Of a stretch of 64,000 nucleotides of DNA, positions 7,984 to 16,159 are shown piece after piece; the stretch's first letter is position 1, and the number at the start of each line of letters is the position of its first letter. This DNA comes from JAJEFO01 sp965214325. GTDB lineage: Bacteria > Pseudomonadota > Alphaproteobacteria > Rhodobacterales > Rhodobacteraceae. The stretch lies in the NCBI GenBank assembly GCA_965214325.1, contig CBDCBG010000006.1, positions 682,001-746,000 on the forward strand. Direction: 5' to 3'. A program made the translations under genes and the position numbers. The notes under the pieces were generated by a model. That model did no database searches. It saw only the letters and a program-made list of their open reading frames with translations, and was not told the origin of the DNA.

Positions 7984-9308
7984 GCCTCCCCCGCGATCAG
8001 GTGAAAGAATGTCCCCGTGACGTGCCCGCGTACGGATCCCGTTTCGGACACGGCCTTGCCGTCCGCGTCAAAGACCTCGGCCAAGGGTGCGTCTGGTTGC
8101 TCGAGTATGGTCGAATAATGGAACTCGTGCCCCCTCAGCGCGCGCCCGGGCCCGAACCCTGGCAATCCAGCCACCAGGATCGCGCGCCGGTAGCCCAAGT
8201 GGAACTTGCGCCGCTCGTAGCTCGTCACGAGTCCCAGGAGGCCGGCCATCCGGTGCCTGCTGCCATCCTTGTCGACCAGCGCCTCTCCAAGGACCATGTA
8301 TCCTCCGCATTCGCCGTGCACTGGCGCTGTTGCAGCATGCCGGCGCAGACCATCCATGAAACGCGCCGAGGACGCCAGCCGCCCAGCGTGAAGCTCCGGA
8401 TATCCGCCGGGAAGCCATACGAGATCAGCCGAGGCATCGGGCGGCTCGTCTGCGAGGGGCGAAAAGGGCACGATCTCCGCCCCGGCCCGTCGCCAGCCTT
8501 CCAGGAGATGCGGATAGGCAAAGGAAAACGCCGCGTCCCGCGCAAGCGCGATCCGTTGCGCAGGTGGCTCCGGCAGGGCACCGGGGGCGGGCAGGCCGGT
8601 CGATGCAGCCAGCTCTCTTAGTGCCTCCAAATCCACATGCTCGCGAAGAAACGCCGCATAGTCCGCAATTGCACGATCCAGATCGGGATGCTCCACCGCC
8701 TGGATGAGCCCCAGGTGCCGTTCGGGCAGCTGCAGGTCCCCGCGCCTGGGCAGAACGCCCAGTACCGGGATGCCGACACGTTCCATGCCAAGCCGCGCCA
8801 GGCGTTCATGCCTTGGGCTCGCGACCCGATTCAGTATGACACCCGCGAAAGGCAGTTCCGGATCATAGGACCTGAACCCGAGCGCGGCGGCTGCCGAGGA
8901 TTGCGCCTGGCCACTGACGTCAACGACCAGCACCACCGCCCAGCCCGCCTCCCGAGCGGTTTCGGCGCTTGATCCGAACCCGAATGCGCCACGCCCCGCA
9001 ACTCCGTCAAACAGGCCCATCGAGCCTTCCGCGACGACGATATCGGCGCCGGACGCCTCCGCCGCGATCGTGGAGAAGAGGGCCTCGTCCATGGCCCAGC
9101 TGTCGAGGTTGAAAGAGCGTCGTCCCGCCGCCGCCTCGTGAAACGCGGGATCTATGTAGTCTGGCCCGCTCTTGAACGGCTGAACCTTGAGCCCTTCGTC
9201 ACGAAGCGCCCGCAGGAGACCCAATGCAACGGTGGTCTTGCCTGTCCCTGACGCGGGAGCGGAAACGAGAAGCCCGGGCGGAAGCTGAACGGAGCTCACG
9301 GCAAGCAT
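7980..9308 (-). CDS. cobB: Hydrogenobyrinic/cobyrinic acid a,c-diamide synthase CobB
   Basis: CobB amidates the a and c side chains of hydrogenobyrinic acid using glutamine and ATP. The 442-residue product has the N-terminal synthetase domain with a P-loop (SAPASGTGKTTVALGLLRAL) and a C-terminal class I glutamine amidotransferase domain with the nucleophile Cys in VHGECGGYMVLGEAL. Length is normal for the family. It is followed by cobA and cobF with overlaps. Upstream, a plus-strand lipoprotein gene separates it from cobM, so cobBAF either has its own promoter in 9309-9593 or depends on read-through antisense to that gene. Confidence 0.95.
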   Translation of the reverse strand: MLAVSSVQLPPGLLVSAPASGTGKTTVALGLLRALRDEGLKVQPFKSGPDYIDPAFHEAAAGRRSFNLDSWAMDEALFSTIAAEASGADIVVAEGSMGLFDGVAGRGAFGFGSSAETAREAGWAVVLVVDVSGQAQSSAAAALGFRSYDPELPFAGVILNRVASPRHERLARLGMERVGIPVLGVLPRRGDLQLPERHLGLIQAVEHPDLDRAIADYAAFLREHVDLEALRELAASTGLPAPGALPEPPAQRIALARDAAFSFAYPHLLEGWRRAGAEIVPFSPLADEPPDASADLVWLPGGYPELHAGRLASSARFMDGLRRHAATAPVHGECGGYMVLGEALVDKDGSRHRMAGLLGLVTSYERRKFHLGYRRAILVAGLPGFGPGRALRGHEFHYSTILEQPDAPLAEVFDADGKAVSETGSVRGHVTGTFFHLIAGEA

Positions 9309-9593
9309 CCCCCGTCATCAGATTCGGGCGGAAGCGATCCTGCGACCCAACCCGAGCGCATGCCTTCATGCCTTGATTCACGTCGGACCGGCCAGTGCGA
9401 GGTCCCGTGACTTGGAATTTTCCCAGCCCTGAAGGATGAGGACTTTCAGAAGGTCTGGACAACCCGGAGGCTAACCTGCCACACACGCTCCGTAGCGTCA
9501 ACAAAGGCAGCGCGCTTTCCTTCCCGGCCTGTACGCTTGGGAATCCAGCGCGAGAGCTTACATTGAACGGGGAATGCGAGAAAGGAGCGTCAC

Positions 9594-10082
9594 ATGACCA
9601 AGGGAGCAAACGCAACGAACGGAACGGCCAGGACGGCAGTCGCCCTGGCGCTGGCCGTCACTCTTGGCGGCTGCATGGGGTCCAACGAACTGGCCGGCAC
9701 GACATTCGGCGGCATTGCCGGGGGCGTGATCGGCAACCAGTTCGGCAAAGGGGACGGCAAAGTCGCCGCCACTGCATTGGGCGCCGTGATCGGCGCGAGC
9801 CTGGGCGGCGCTTTGGGACGCTCCCTCGACGAGCAGTCCCGGGCCATGGCCGATCAGGCGACCTATCGGGCGCTGACATCCTCAAGGCCTATCTCATGGG
9901 AGAACCCCGCCAATTCCAGCGGTCCGGCGGCCGGCGAGGTCCGCGTCACCCGCGTGGGCAGCGACTCGGGGGGGCAACCCTGCCGCGAATACGTCAGCAC
10001 GGTCAGGATCGCCGGCGAGAGCCAGGAAGCCTACGGCACTGCCTGCCGGGAGGCCGACGGCAGCTGGCGGATCCTCCAATAG
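9594..10082 (+). CDS. Glycine-zipper outer-membrane lipoprotein (17 kDa surface antigen type)
   Basis: The 162-residue product has a signal peptide ending in a lipobox (LAVTLGGC, lipidated Cys at about residue 24). A glycine-zipper 2TM region follows (GTTFGGIAGGVIGNQFGKG, then ALGAVIGASLGGALGRSLDE). The C-terminal domain (REYVSTVRIAGESQEAYGTA) ends in SWRILQ. This is the architecture of the 17 kDa/RT0821-type surface lipoproteins. A good ribosome site (AAAGGAG) precedes the ATG. It lies on the strand opposite to the cob genes and splits the cluster between cobM and cobB. It probably has no role in B12 synthesis. Confidence 0.85.
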   Translation: MTKGANATNGTARTAVALALAVTLGGCMGSNELAGTTFGGIAGGVIGNQFGKGDGKVAATALGAVIGASLGGALGRSLDEQSRAMADQATYRALTSSRPISWENPANSSGPAAGEVRVTRVGSDSGGQPCREYVSTVRIAGESQEAYGTACREADGSWRILQ

Positions 10083-10109
10083 AAAAGGGACATCCGCGAG
10101 CGGACCGGA

Positions 10110-10132
10110 CGCCGGCGGGAAACGGGCCGGCG
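10110..10132. terminator. GC-rich hairpin between convergent lipoprotein and cobM genes
   Basis: Arms CGCCGGC and GCCGGCG (7 base pairs) with a 9-base loop lie between two convergent genes. No U-run follows on either strand, so it is not a canonical intrinsic terminator; it may only act as a weak bidirectional stop. Confidence 0.3.
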
Positions 10133-10152
10133 CCCGGGGGACCTCTCCCGGT

Positions 10153-10944
10153 CTAGTCGCGATCTATGGAGCCCGGCTGCGTGTCTGGAGCCACGCGGGG
10201 CCTGTAACGCCGATCGTAGTCGGGCGAGTACAGCGCGCTCCGTCCCCCAGGCTCGCCGGCCAGTGCCATTCCGACCAGAATCAGTGCCGTCCGGGTTATG
10301 CCGTCATCAATTTCCCCCGCGATTGAGGCGAGCGTGCCGCGGAAGATTCTCTCGTCTGGCCAACTTGCCCGAAAGACCACGGCCACGGGACAGTCCGCGC
10401 CGTAAAAGGGCAGCAGTTCCGCCGCGACTTCCGACAGGCGGTGAACCGAAAGGTGGATGGCAAGCGTTGCGCCCGTGGCTGCGAATCCTGCAAGCGTCTC
10501 GCGTTCGGGCATGGCGGATGCGCGCCCGGAGGTGCGTGTCAGGACAACTGACTGGGCCACTCCCGGCAAAGTCAGCTCCTCCCCAAGTGCGGCCGCAGCT
10601 GCCGCGAACGCTGGCACGCCGGGCGTCACCGACACCGGGATGCCGTCTTCCCGGAGCCTTTCCATCTGCTCAGCCATGGCGGACCAGACAGAGAGGTCAC
10701 CGGAATGCAGGCGGGCCACGTCCTGACCGGCATCATGTGCCGCGCGGCATTCGGAAATTATCGCTTCGAGATCAAGCGGCGCGGAATTCACGATCCGCGC
10801 GTCTTTCGGGCAATGCGACAGGATCTCCTCAGGCACAAGCGACCCCGCGTAGATGCACACCGGACAGGAGGCGACCAGGTCACGACCGCGCAGCGTGATC
10901 AGGTCTGCGGCCCCAGGCCCGGCCCCGACGAAATGCACCGTCAT
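10153..10944 (-). CDS. cobM: Precorrin-4 C11-methyltransferase CobM
   Basis: CobM converts precorrin-4 to precorrin-5. The 263-residue protein starts MTVHFVGAGPGAADLITLRG and continues with CIYAGSLVPEEIL, then RLHSGDLSVWSAMAEQMERL and VTPGVPAFAAAAAALGEELT, which is specific to CobM/CbiF. The C-terminal tail (ALYSPDYDRRYRPR) is also typical. It follows cobL after 55 bases; in several related clusters cobE occupies this position, and no cobE is present here. Confidence 0.96.
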   Translation of the reverse strand: MTVHFVGAGPGAADLITLRGRDLVASCPVCIYAGSLVPEEILSHCPKDARIVNSAPLDLEAIISECRAAHDAGQDVARLHSGDLSVWSAMAEQMERLREDGIPVSVTPGVPAFAAAAAALGEELTLPGVAQSVVLTRTSGRASAMPERETLAGFAATGATLAIHLSVHRLSEVAAELLPFYGADCPVAVVFRASWPDERIFRGTLASIAGEIDDGITRTALILVGMALAGEPGGRSALYSPDYDRRYRPRVAPDTQPGSIDRD

Positions 10945-10999
10945 GGACTGCGCCTCCCTTCTCCCGCAATCGTGGATTGATCGCCGGGCACAACCGCTG

Positions 11000-12199
11000 T
11001 CATCGTTCCACGCTCCATTGCACGACAGGATAGGCCGCCTTCCAGCCCCGGAAGCGTCCGACCGGAGCGACTTCGGCCAGCTCTATCTTGGTCAGCGTAC
11101 CTCCGGATTCTGCCTGCGCCTCGGTCAGGTGGGTGCTCGTCTCGAGCGTCACGGCATTGGCAACAACCCGCGTGCCGGGAGCGACTTGGCCCCAGATCCA
11201 GCCAAGGAGATCACGGTCAAGGCCACCTCCGATGAACACTGCATTCGGAGCCTCAAGGCCATGGAGCGCTTCCGGGGCCCGGCCCTCCACCACAACGAGG
11301 CGGCCTTGGCCAAGCGCCTCGGCATTCCTCCGGATTCGCGCGGCGCGGTCAGCACTCATCTCAATGGCGACAGCCTCGGTCGTTTCATGCGCCATCAGCC
11401 ACTCTATCGCGACCGATCCCGAGCCCGAACCGATGTCCCAGAGCCGTTCCCCGGGCCTTGGCGCGAGCGCAGACAGCGTGATTGCACGGACGGGGCGCTT
11501 GGTCATCTGCCCGTCGTTCTCGAAGACATCATCAGACTGCCCGCAGGACGCCGATAGGCTCTTGCCCGGACCAGCCACCTCGACCGCGACGATCACAGGA
11601 TGGGCCACGTCCATGAGTGCATATGCGCCCGCGGCGACTTCACGGCACCGTTCGCGTGGGCCTCCAAGCGCTTCGAGGACATGCATTCGCGTCTCGCCGA
11701 AGCCGAGTCCGTCGAGATAGGCCGCCAGTTCGCTGACCGCCGCCCCGTCTCGAACCGTTGCGATTGCATGCTGTCCATCTGCCAGATGCGGCCTGAGCAG
11801 GGTGAACGGCGCGGCGTGAAGTCCGAGACAGGCCACGCTCTCCAGTGGCCAGCCCAAATGCGCCGCCGCCCGCGAAAACACGGATGCACCAGGAATGGCG
11901 CGCCACTCACCCGGGGCGAAACGCCGGGCAATTGCGCTTCCCGCTCCGAACCAGAAGGGATCCCCGGACGCAAGCACGACCACCCTGCGGCCGCGAAGGC
12001 CTTCGAGCACTGGCAATCCATCCTCGAACGGCCTCGGCCAAGTGATCCGTTCGGCACCGTTGCCCTTCACCAGTGACAGATGCCTCTTGGGGCCCATGAC
12101 CACTTCCGCCGCATCCAGCGCATCCAGGCTTGCAGACGGCAGACCCTCCGGTCCATCTTCGCCGAGACCAATGATCGTCAGCCAGCGAGCTTCAGACAT
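11000..12199 (-). CDS. cobL: Precorrin-6Y C5,15-methyltransferase (decarboxylating) CobL
   Basis: CobL methylates C-5 and C-15 and decarboxylates precorrin-6B to precorrin-8. The 399-residue protein has both domains: an N-terminal tetrapyrrole methylase (LTIIGLGEDGPEGLPSASL) and a C-terminal Rossmann SAM methyltransferase (ERLWDIGSGSGSVAIEWLMA, then AVFIGGGLDRDL). The ATG at 12199 has a strong ribosome site (AGGAGG, 9 bases upstream). That site lies inside cobK on the other strand, and the two ATG codons share the tetranucleotide CATG at 12197-12200. Confidence 0.96.
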   Translation of the reverse strand: MSEARWLTIIGLGEDGPEGLPSASLDALDAAEVVMGPKRHLSLVKGNGAERITWPRPFEDGLPVLEGLRGRRVVVLASGDPFWFGAGSAIARRFAPGEWRAIPGASVFSRAAAHLGWPLESVACLGLHAAPFTLLRPHLADGQHAIATVRDGAAVSELAAYLDGLGFGETRMHVLEALGGPRERCREVAAGAYALMDVAHPVIVAVEVAGPGKSLSASCGQSDDVFENDGQMTKRPVRAITLSALAPRPGERLWDIGSGSGSVAIEWLMAHETTEAVAIEMSADRAARIRRNAEALGQGRLVVVEGRAPEALHGLEAPNAVFIGGGLDRDLLGWIWGQVAPGTRVVANAVTLETSTHLTEAQAESGGTLTKIELAEVAPVGRFRGWKAAYPVVQWSVER

Positions 12200-12953
12200 G
12201 GTGCCAAACCTCCTGATCCTGGGCGGCTCCGCAGAGGCGAGCGCACTTGCGGCGCACGTTGCCGCCCTGGGACTGCGCGCCACGTTTTCCTATGCCGGCC
12301 GCGTGGAAAGGCCCATCGCCCAGCCACTGCCGACCCGAACCGGCGGATTTGGCGGCGCGGCAGGCCTGATCGCCTACCTCAGGGACCGTTCCGTCACGCA
12401 CCTGATCGACGCCACCAACCCGTTCGCCGCGCAGATGAGCCGCAACGCGAACGCGGCCAGCGCAGCCACAGGCGTGCCCTTGATCGCGCTCACGCGACCG
12501 CCCTGGACACCCGGTCCCGGCGATCGCTGGACCAGAGTGCCGGACGCTGCGGGAGCAGCCAGCTTTCTTTACGGCACGCCAAGGCGGGTTTTCCTTGCCA
12601 TCGGGCGAACGGAGATCCCAGTCTTCGAGGCCGCGCCGCAACATCGCTATCTCTTGCGATTCGTCGACGCCCCGAAAGACCGCCCTGCTCTTCCGCACCA
12701 CGACATCGTCGTGGACCGTGGACCATTTGCCGAAGCGGATGAACGCGAACTCCTCGAAACGCACCGGATTGACCTTTTGGTGTCCAGGAATGCCGGCGGC
12801 ACCGGCGCCCGTGCCAAGGTCGATGCCGCCAGGGGACTCGGCTTGCCGATTCTCATGATCGACCGACCTGACCTGCCGCAGCGGCACGAAGTCGACACCG
12901 TCGAAGAGGTTCTGGAATGGATTGCTCATTCCGGTGCCGATCTTGGAGTGTAG
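12198..12953 (+). CDS. cobK: Precorrin-6A reductase CobK
   Basis: CobK reduces precorrin-6A to precorrin-6B with NADPH. The 251-residue protein begins NLLILGGSAEASALAAHVA and continues GFGGAAGLIAYLRDR, then LIDATNPFAAQMSRNA and RVFLAIGRTEI, and ends with LLVSRNAGGTGARAKVDAAR, all characteristic of CobK/CbiJ. It is the only cob gene on the plus strand. Its ATG overlaps the divergent cobL ATG, its end overlaps the convergent cobJ end by 28 bases, and no strong ribosome site is visible. A GTG at 12201 is an alternative start. Separate expression from the operon is implied. Confidence 0.93.
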   Translation: MVPNLLILGGSAEASALAAHVAALGLRATFSYAGRVERPIAQPLPTRTGGFGGAAGLIAYLRDRSVTHLIDATNPFAAQMSRNANAASAATGVPLIALTRPPWTPGPGDRWTRVPDAAGAASFLYGTPRRVFLAIGRTEIPVFEAAPQHRYLLRFVDAPKDRPALPHHDIVVDRGPFAEADERELLETHRIDLLVSRNAGGTGARAKVDAARGLGLPILMIDRPDLPQRHEVDTVEEVLEWIAHSGADLGV

Positions 12954-13681
12954 ACGAACGGCGAAGCTCCGCTCCGCTCGATCCTGCGGGTGCGGCTCGA
13001 GCCCAGGATCACGACGGTATGCATGTCGGCCATTTCAGGTTTCGCGTCGGAAAGCGAAACGGTCCTGACCGTCTCTGCCGAAGTCGTCACGGCGCGGGCA
13101 AACACTACAAGGCGTCCAGGCTCGCAAAGCTCCCGCAGCAGTTCCAGCACGCGTGCGAACCCGTCAGGCCGAGCCTTGGATCGAGGATTGTAGAGGCCGC
13201 ACGCGAAGTCGCCATCGACCACGAGCCGCAGCCTTTTCTCGATCAGGGCCCAGGGCTTGAGGTTGCCGGAGAGGTTGATGGCACAGAAGTCATGGCCCAG
13301 AGGAGCGCCCACGCGCGCGGCAGCGGCGAGCATCGCCGTGATGCCGGGAAGAACACGGATATCCAGGTCCCGCCAAGCTTGCGGCCCGGCCTCCATCGCC
13401 TCGAACATTGCTGACGCCATCGCAAACACGCCCGGATCGCCGGACGAAACCACGACCACGCGGCGGCCCTCGGCGGCCAGTTCCAACGCGTGGCGCGACC
13501 GGTCCGTCTCAACCCTGTTCCCCGACGCATGTCGGGCGAGCCCTTCACGCATGGGAACCCTGTCGACATAGCGGCGATACCCCAGAACGTCGGTCGCCGC
13601 AGAAAGTGCCGTCCGGACCTCGGGCGTGATCAGGGCGTCGCTCCCCGGCCCGAGGCCCGCAACCGCGACCCATCCGCTCAC
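12926..13681 (-). CDS. cobJ: Precorrin-3B C17-methyltransferase CobJ
   Basis: CobJ methylates C-17 and contracts the ring to give precorrin-4. The 251-residue protein shows VAVAGLGPGSDALITPEV, GYRRYVDRVP, VVSSGDPGVFAMASAMFEA, VLPGITAMLAAAARVGAPLG and the CobJ-specific LYNPRSKARPDGFARVLELL. It overlaps cobI by 4 bases upstream and the convergent cobK by 28 bases at its end. Length is usual for a stand-alone CobJ. Confidence 0.96.
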   Translation of the reverse strand: MSGWVAVAGLGPGSDALITPEVRTALSAATDVLGYRRYVDRVPMREGLARHASGNRVETDRSRHALELAAEGRRVVVVSSGDPGVFAMASAMFEAMEAGPQAWRDLDIRVLPGITAMLAAAARVGAPLGHDFCAINLSGNLKPWALIEKRLRLVVDGDFACGLYNPRSKARPDGFARVLELLRELCEPGRLVVFARAVTTSAETVRTVSLSDAKPEMADMHTVVILGSSRTRRIERSGASPFVYTPRSAPE

Positions 13682-14406
13682 GGCCGCCTCCCCTGCCCGT
13701 GCACCAGGACAATCGAAAAATACGGAGGCACATGATCATCCGGCACGTCGGCAAGAAGCGCAACTGCCTGATCCGTCATCGCGGCGCATTCGATCATCCA
13801 GGCATCCTGCGCGCGGCCGGCCCGGTCTAGCGCGGCTCGCACCTTGGGCAGGTTGCGCCCCACCTTCATCACGACCAGTGCATCGGCAGCCTCCATGTGC
13901 CTCACTAGGACATCCTCTGCGAGCGTTCCCATCAGCACGGTCAGGACATCATCGCCCCAGGCGATCGGCACGCCACTCGCTGTCCATGCCGCCGCCATGC
14001 CAGTAATGCCCGGGACAACCTCGACCGGCACCCGCGCGTTCAGGCGCTCATGCAGGTGCATGAAGGAGCCGTAGAACAGGGGATCGCCCGCGCAGAGAAC
14101 GACAACGTCCTCACCGCCCTCAGCAATGGTGGCCATGTGGGCCGTGCAGTCGTCGTAGAACGCTGCCAGGGCCCGGTTGTAGCGAGGATCCTCAAAGGGG
14201 ATTTCCGTCGTCACGGGATATTCCATTGCGAATTCGACCGCATCCGCCGGCACCAGGTCGCCTGCCAGCGTCCGGGCGCGTCCTGCACGTCCCTCCTTGC
14301 GGAAGAATGCCACATGGCGGGCGCGCGCCAGAAGCCTGAGTGCCTTCGCGCTCATGAGATCAGGTTCTCCAGGCCCCAGGCCAACACCGTAGATCGTCCC
14401 GGTCAT
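13678..14406 (-). CDS. cobI: Precorrin-2 C20-methyltransferase CobI
   Basis: CobI methylates precorrin-2 at C-20 to give precorrin-3A. The 242-residue protein has IYGVGLGPGEPDLMSAKALR, the downstream FEDPRYNRALAAFYDDC, VVLCAGDPLFYGSFMHLHER and EVVPGITGMAAAWTASGVPI. These match CobI/CbiL. Four-base overlaps join it to cobH upstream and cobJ downstream, so translation of the three is probably coupled. Confidence 0.96.
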   Translation of the reverse strand: MTGTIYGVGLGPGEPDLMSAKALRLLARARHVAFFRKEGRAGRARTLAGDLVPADAVEFAMEYPVTTEIPFEDPRYNRALAAFYDDCTAHMATIAEGGEDVVVLCAGDPLFYGSFMHLHERLNARVPVEVVPGITGMAAAWTASGVPIAWGDDVLTVLMGTLAEDVLVRHMEAADALVVMKVGRNLPKVRAALDRAGRAQDAWMIECAAMTDQAVALLADVPDDHVPPYFSIVLVHGQGRRP

Positions 14407-15032
14407 TCCGCGGAACTCGCGATCGCGTTGATGGTCGCCACGGTGACCGCACTGCCGCCTAGACGCCCCTCAACTATGCAGCATGGCGCCGGCTGATCCT
14501 TCCACAGAGCCGCCTTTGATTCCGCAGCGCCGACGAATCCAACGGGGCAACCGATGATCGCGGCAGGTCGGGGGCAGTCCGGGTCTTCCAACATGTTCAG
14601 GAGGTGAAAGAGCGCCGTGGGGGCGTTTCCGATCGCCACGAGCGCACCTTCCAGGCCAGGACGCCAGAGCTCCAGCGCGGCAGCCGAGCGCGTGTTGCCC
14701 ATCCGGGCCGCGAACTCCGGAACCGCAGGATCCTGAAGCGTGCAAACCACCTCGTTGGATGCAGGCAGCCGTGCGCGTGTCACGCCTTCACTGACCATCC
14801 TGGTGTCGCAGAATATTGGGGCGCCGGCGTCCAGCGCACTGCGCGCCTTGATCACGAAACCGGCCGAAAACTGCAGGAAGCCAGCGATCTCCACCATTCC
14901 GGATGCGTGGATCATCCGCACCGCGACCCGTTCTTCATCCGTGTCGAAACGGGCAAGGTCGGCCTCGGCCCGTATGGTCTTGAAGGACCGGGCATAGATG
15001 GCCGCGCCGTCCCTTTCGTAGGAATGAGGCAT
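14403..15032 (-). CDS. cobH: Precorrin-8X methylmutase CobH
   Basis: CobH moves the methyl group from C-11 to C-12, forming hydrogenobyrinic acid. The 209-residue product contains the catalytic-His segment AVRMIHASGMVEIAGFLQFS, then APIFCDTRMVSEGVTRARLP, IGNAPTALFHLLNMLED and AAIIGCPVGFVGAAESKAAL. These are all invariant in the family. The ATG at 15032 shares its A with the TGA of cobG, which supports this start over the longer open frame upstream. Confidence 0.96.
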   Translation of the reverse strand: MPHSYERDGAAIYARSFKTIRAEADLARFDTDEERVAVRMIHASGMVEIAGFLQFSAGFVIKARSALDAGAPIFCDTRMVSEGVTRARLPASNEVVCTLQDPAVPEFAARMGNTRSAAALELWRPGLEGALVAIGNAPTALFHLLNMLEDPDCPRPAAIIGCPVGFVGAAESKAALWKDQPAPCCIVEGRLGGSAVTVATINAIASSAE

Positions 15033-16159
15033 CAGGGAAACAGCTCCAGAAGTTCGGCCTCGGAAATGCCGGTCCGGTCCGGGGTGTCTCCGACCGAGCC
15101 GCCCCTGACAAGATCGAACACCCCCTCTCGCCCGACCAGCGTCACATCCGCAGGTCCGGATCTTGCGCAGCCCTTGGCGCAGCCTGAAACATGCAGCGCC
15201 CTGATGCCGCGTTTCGCCAGCAGCTGCGCGACCGACCGCGTCGGCACTGTCGCCCGAGTGCACCGAGGCGCGCCCGGGCAGGCAGCGATGTCAAGCAGGG
15301 ATGCCGATGAATCGTGAATGAAGGCCGGATGCGTCACGGGCCTGGCCGACTCCAGGTAAAGGCATCGTCCCGGCATGACCTGCACGCAACCGGGATCGGC
15401 TTCCGCGATCAGCCCGGCGAGTGCGTCGGCCGACATCGCGCCGAATGGCAAGCCGACAACCGCGCCTCCCTTCGTGCGCCCCGGCGCGCACAGGCTGCCG
15501 CCTTCCGCCGGCACGGCAAGCTCCCAGTCTTCGGGCAGGGACATCTTCGAGACATGCCGCTTCATTCGCCCGCTCTCGCGGCCGCCGGATTCCACGAACC
15601 AGGCTGCCATCTCGTTCAGCGCGTCGAATGCGTCTGCCTCGTCGATGCTCCGCCCTCGCTCCGCGCCATCGCCGCGAAGCAGCAACGCCCCTTCCCCGTC
15701 CCGTTCGAACCGGAAGTCAGCCGGGACGTCCTGCAGCACCGGCATCGTCCCTGTATCGATTGCAATGCCTGCTTTCGCGGGCAATTGCGGCAGTTCCGCC
15801 AGGCGCAGCGACAATGCGCAGGCCAATCGGTCCGTCAGGTCGCAGGAGGTCCAGAACGGCGTCACGACGAAGTTCCTGCGCGCCTCGATGTCCGGATCGG
15901 GATCTGCGAGCCCATTGGCCACGAGCGCACGCAGCAGTCCGGGATGCACATCTTCCGCTACGCCCCTGATCTGAAGTCCGGCGCGCGAAGTCAAGTCGAT
16001 CAGGCCGTTTCCGAAGCGGTGCGCAAGTTCGGCCACCGTGCGCGCCTGGTCCGCTGTCATCCGCCCGGCCCTGGGCCTGATTCGCACCAGCAACCCGTCA
16101 CCCGACATCATCGGGCGATGCGCGGTCGGGCACCAGCCCCGAACTCGGGGCGCATTCAT
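15032..16159 (-). CDS. cobG: Precorrin-3B synthase CobG
   Basis: CobG is an oxygen-dependent iron-sulfur monooxygenase that hydroxylates precorrin-3A; its presence marks the aerobic cobalamin route. The 375-residue protein has the sulfite/nitrite reductase ferredoxin-like half (GLLVRIRPRAGRMTADQART, then LTSRAGLQIRGV). A C-terminal cysteine set for the 4Fe-4S cluster follows (CPGAPRCTRA and VSGCAKGCARSGPADVTLVG). Its first codons overlap the cobN stop by 4 bases. Confidence 0.95.
   Translation of the reverse strand: MNAPRVRGWCPTAHRPMMSGDGLLVRIRPRAGRMTADQARTVAELAHRFGNGLIDLTSRAGLQIRGVAEDVHPGLLRALVANGLADPDPDIEARRNFVVTPFWTSCDLTDRLACALSLRLAELPQLPAKAGIAIDTGTMPVLQDVPADFRFERDGEGALLLRGDGAERGRSIDEADAFDALNEMAAWFVESGGRESGRMKRHVSKMSLPEDWELAVPAEGGSLCAPGRTKGGAVVGLPFGAMSADALAGLIAEADPGCVQVMPGRCLYLESARPVTHPAFIHDSSASLLDIAACPGAPRCTRATVPTRSVAQLLAKRGIRALHVSGCAKGCARSGPADVTLVGREGVFDLVRGGSVGDTPDRTGISEAELLELFP

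Noticed and set aside
9309..9593. Search for a third cobalamin riboswitch before cobB
   Set aside because: The conserved GCGACTG-type core and B12 box are both missing.
10945..10999. Position expected for cobE
   Set aside because: Only 55 bases lie between cobM and cobL; no cobE is present there or elsewhere in the window.
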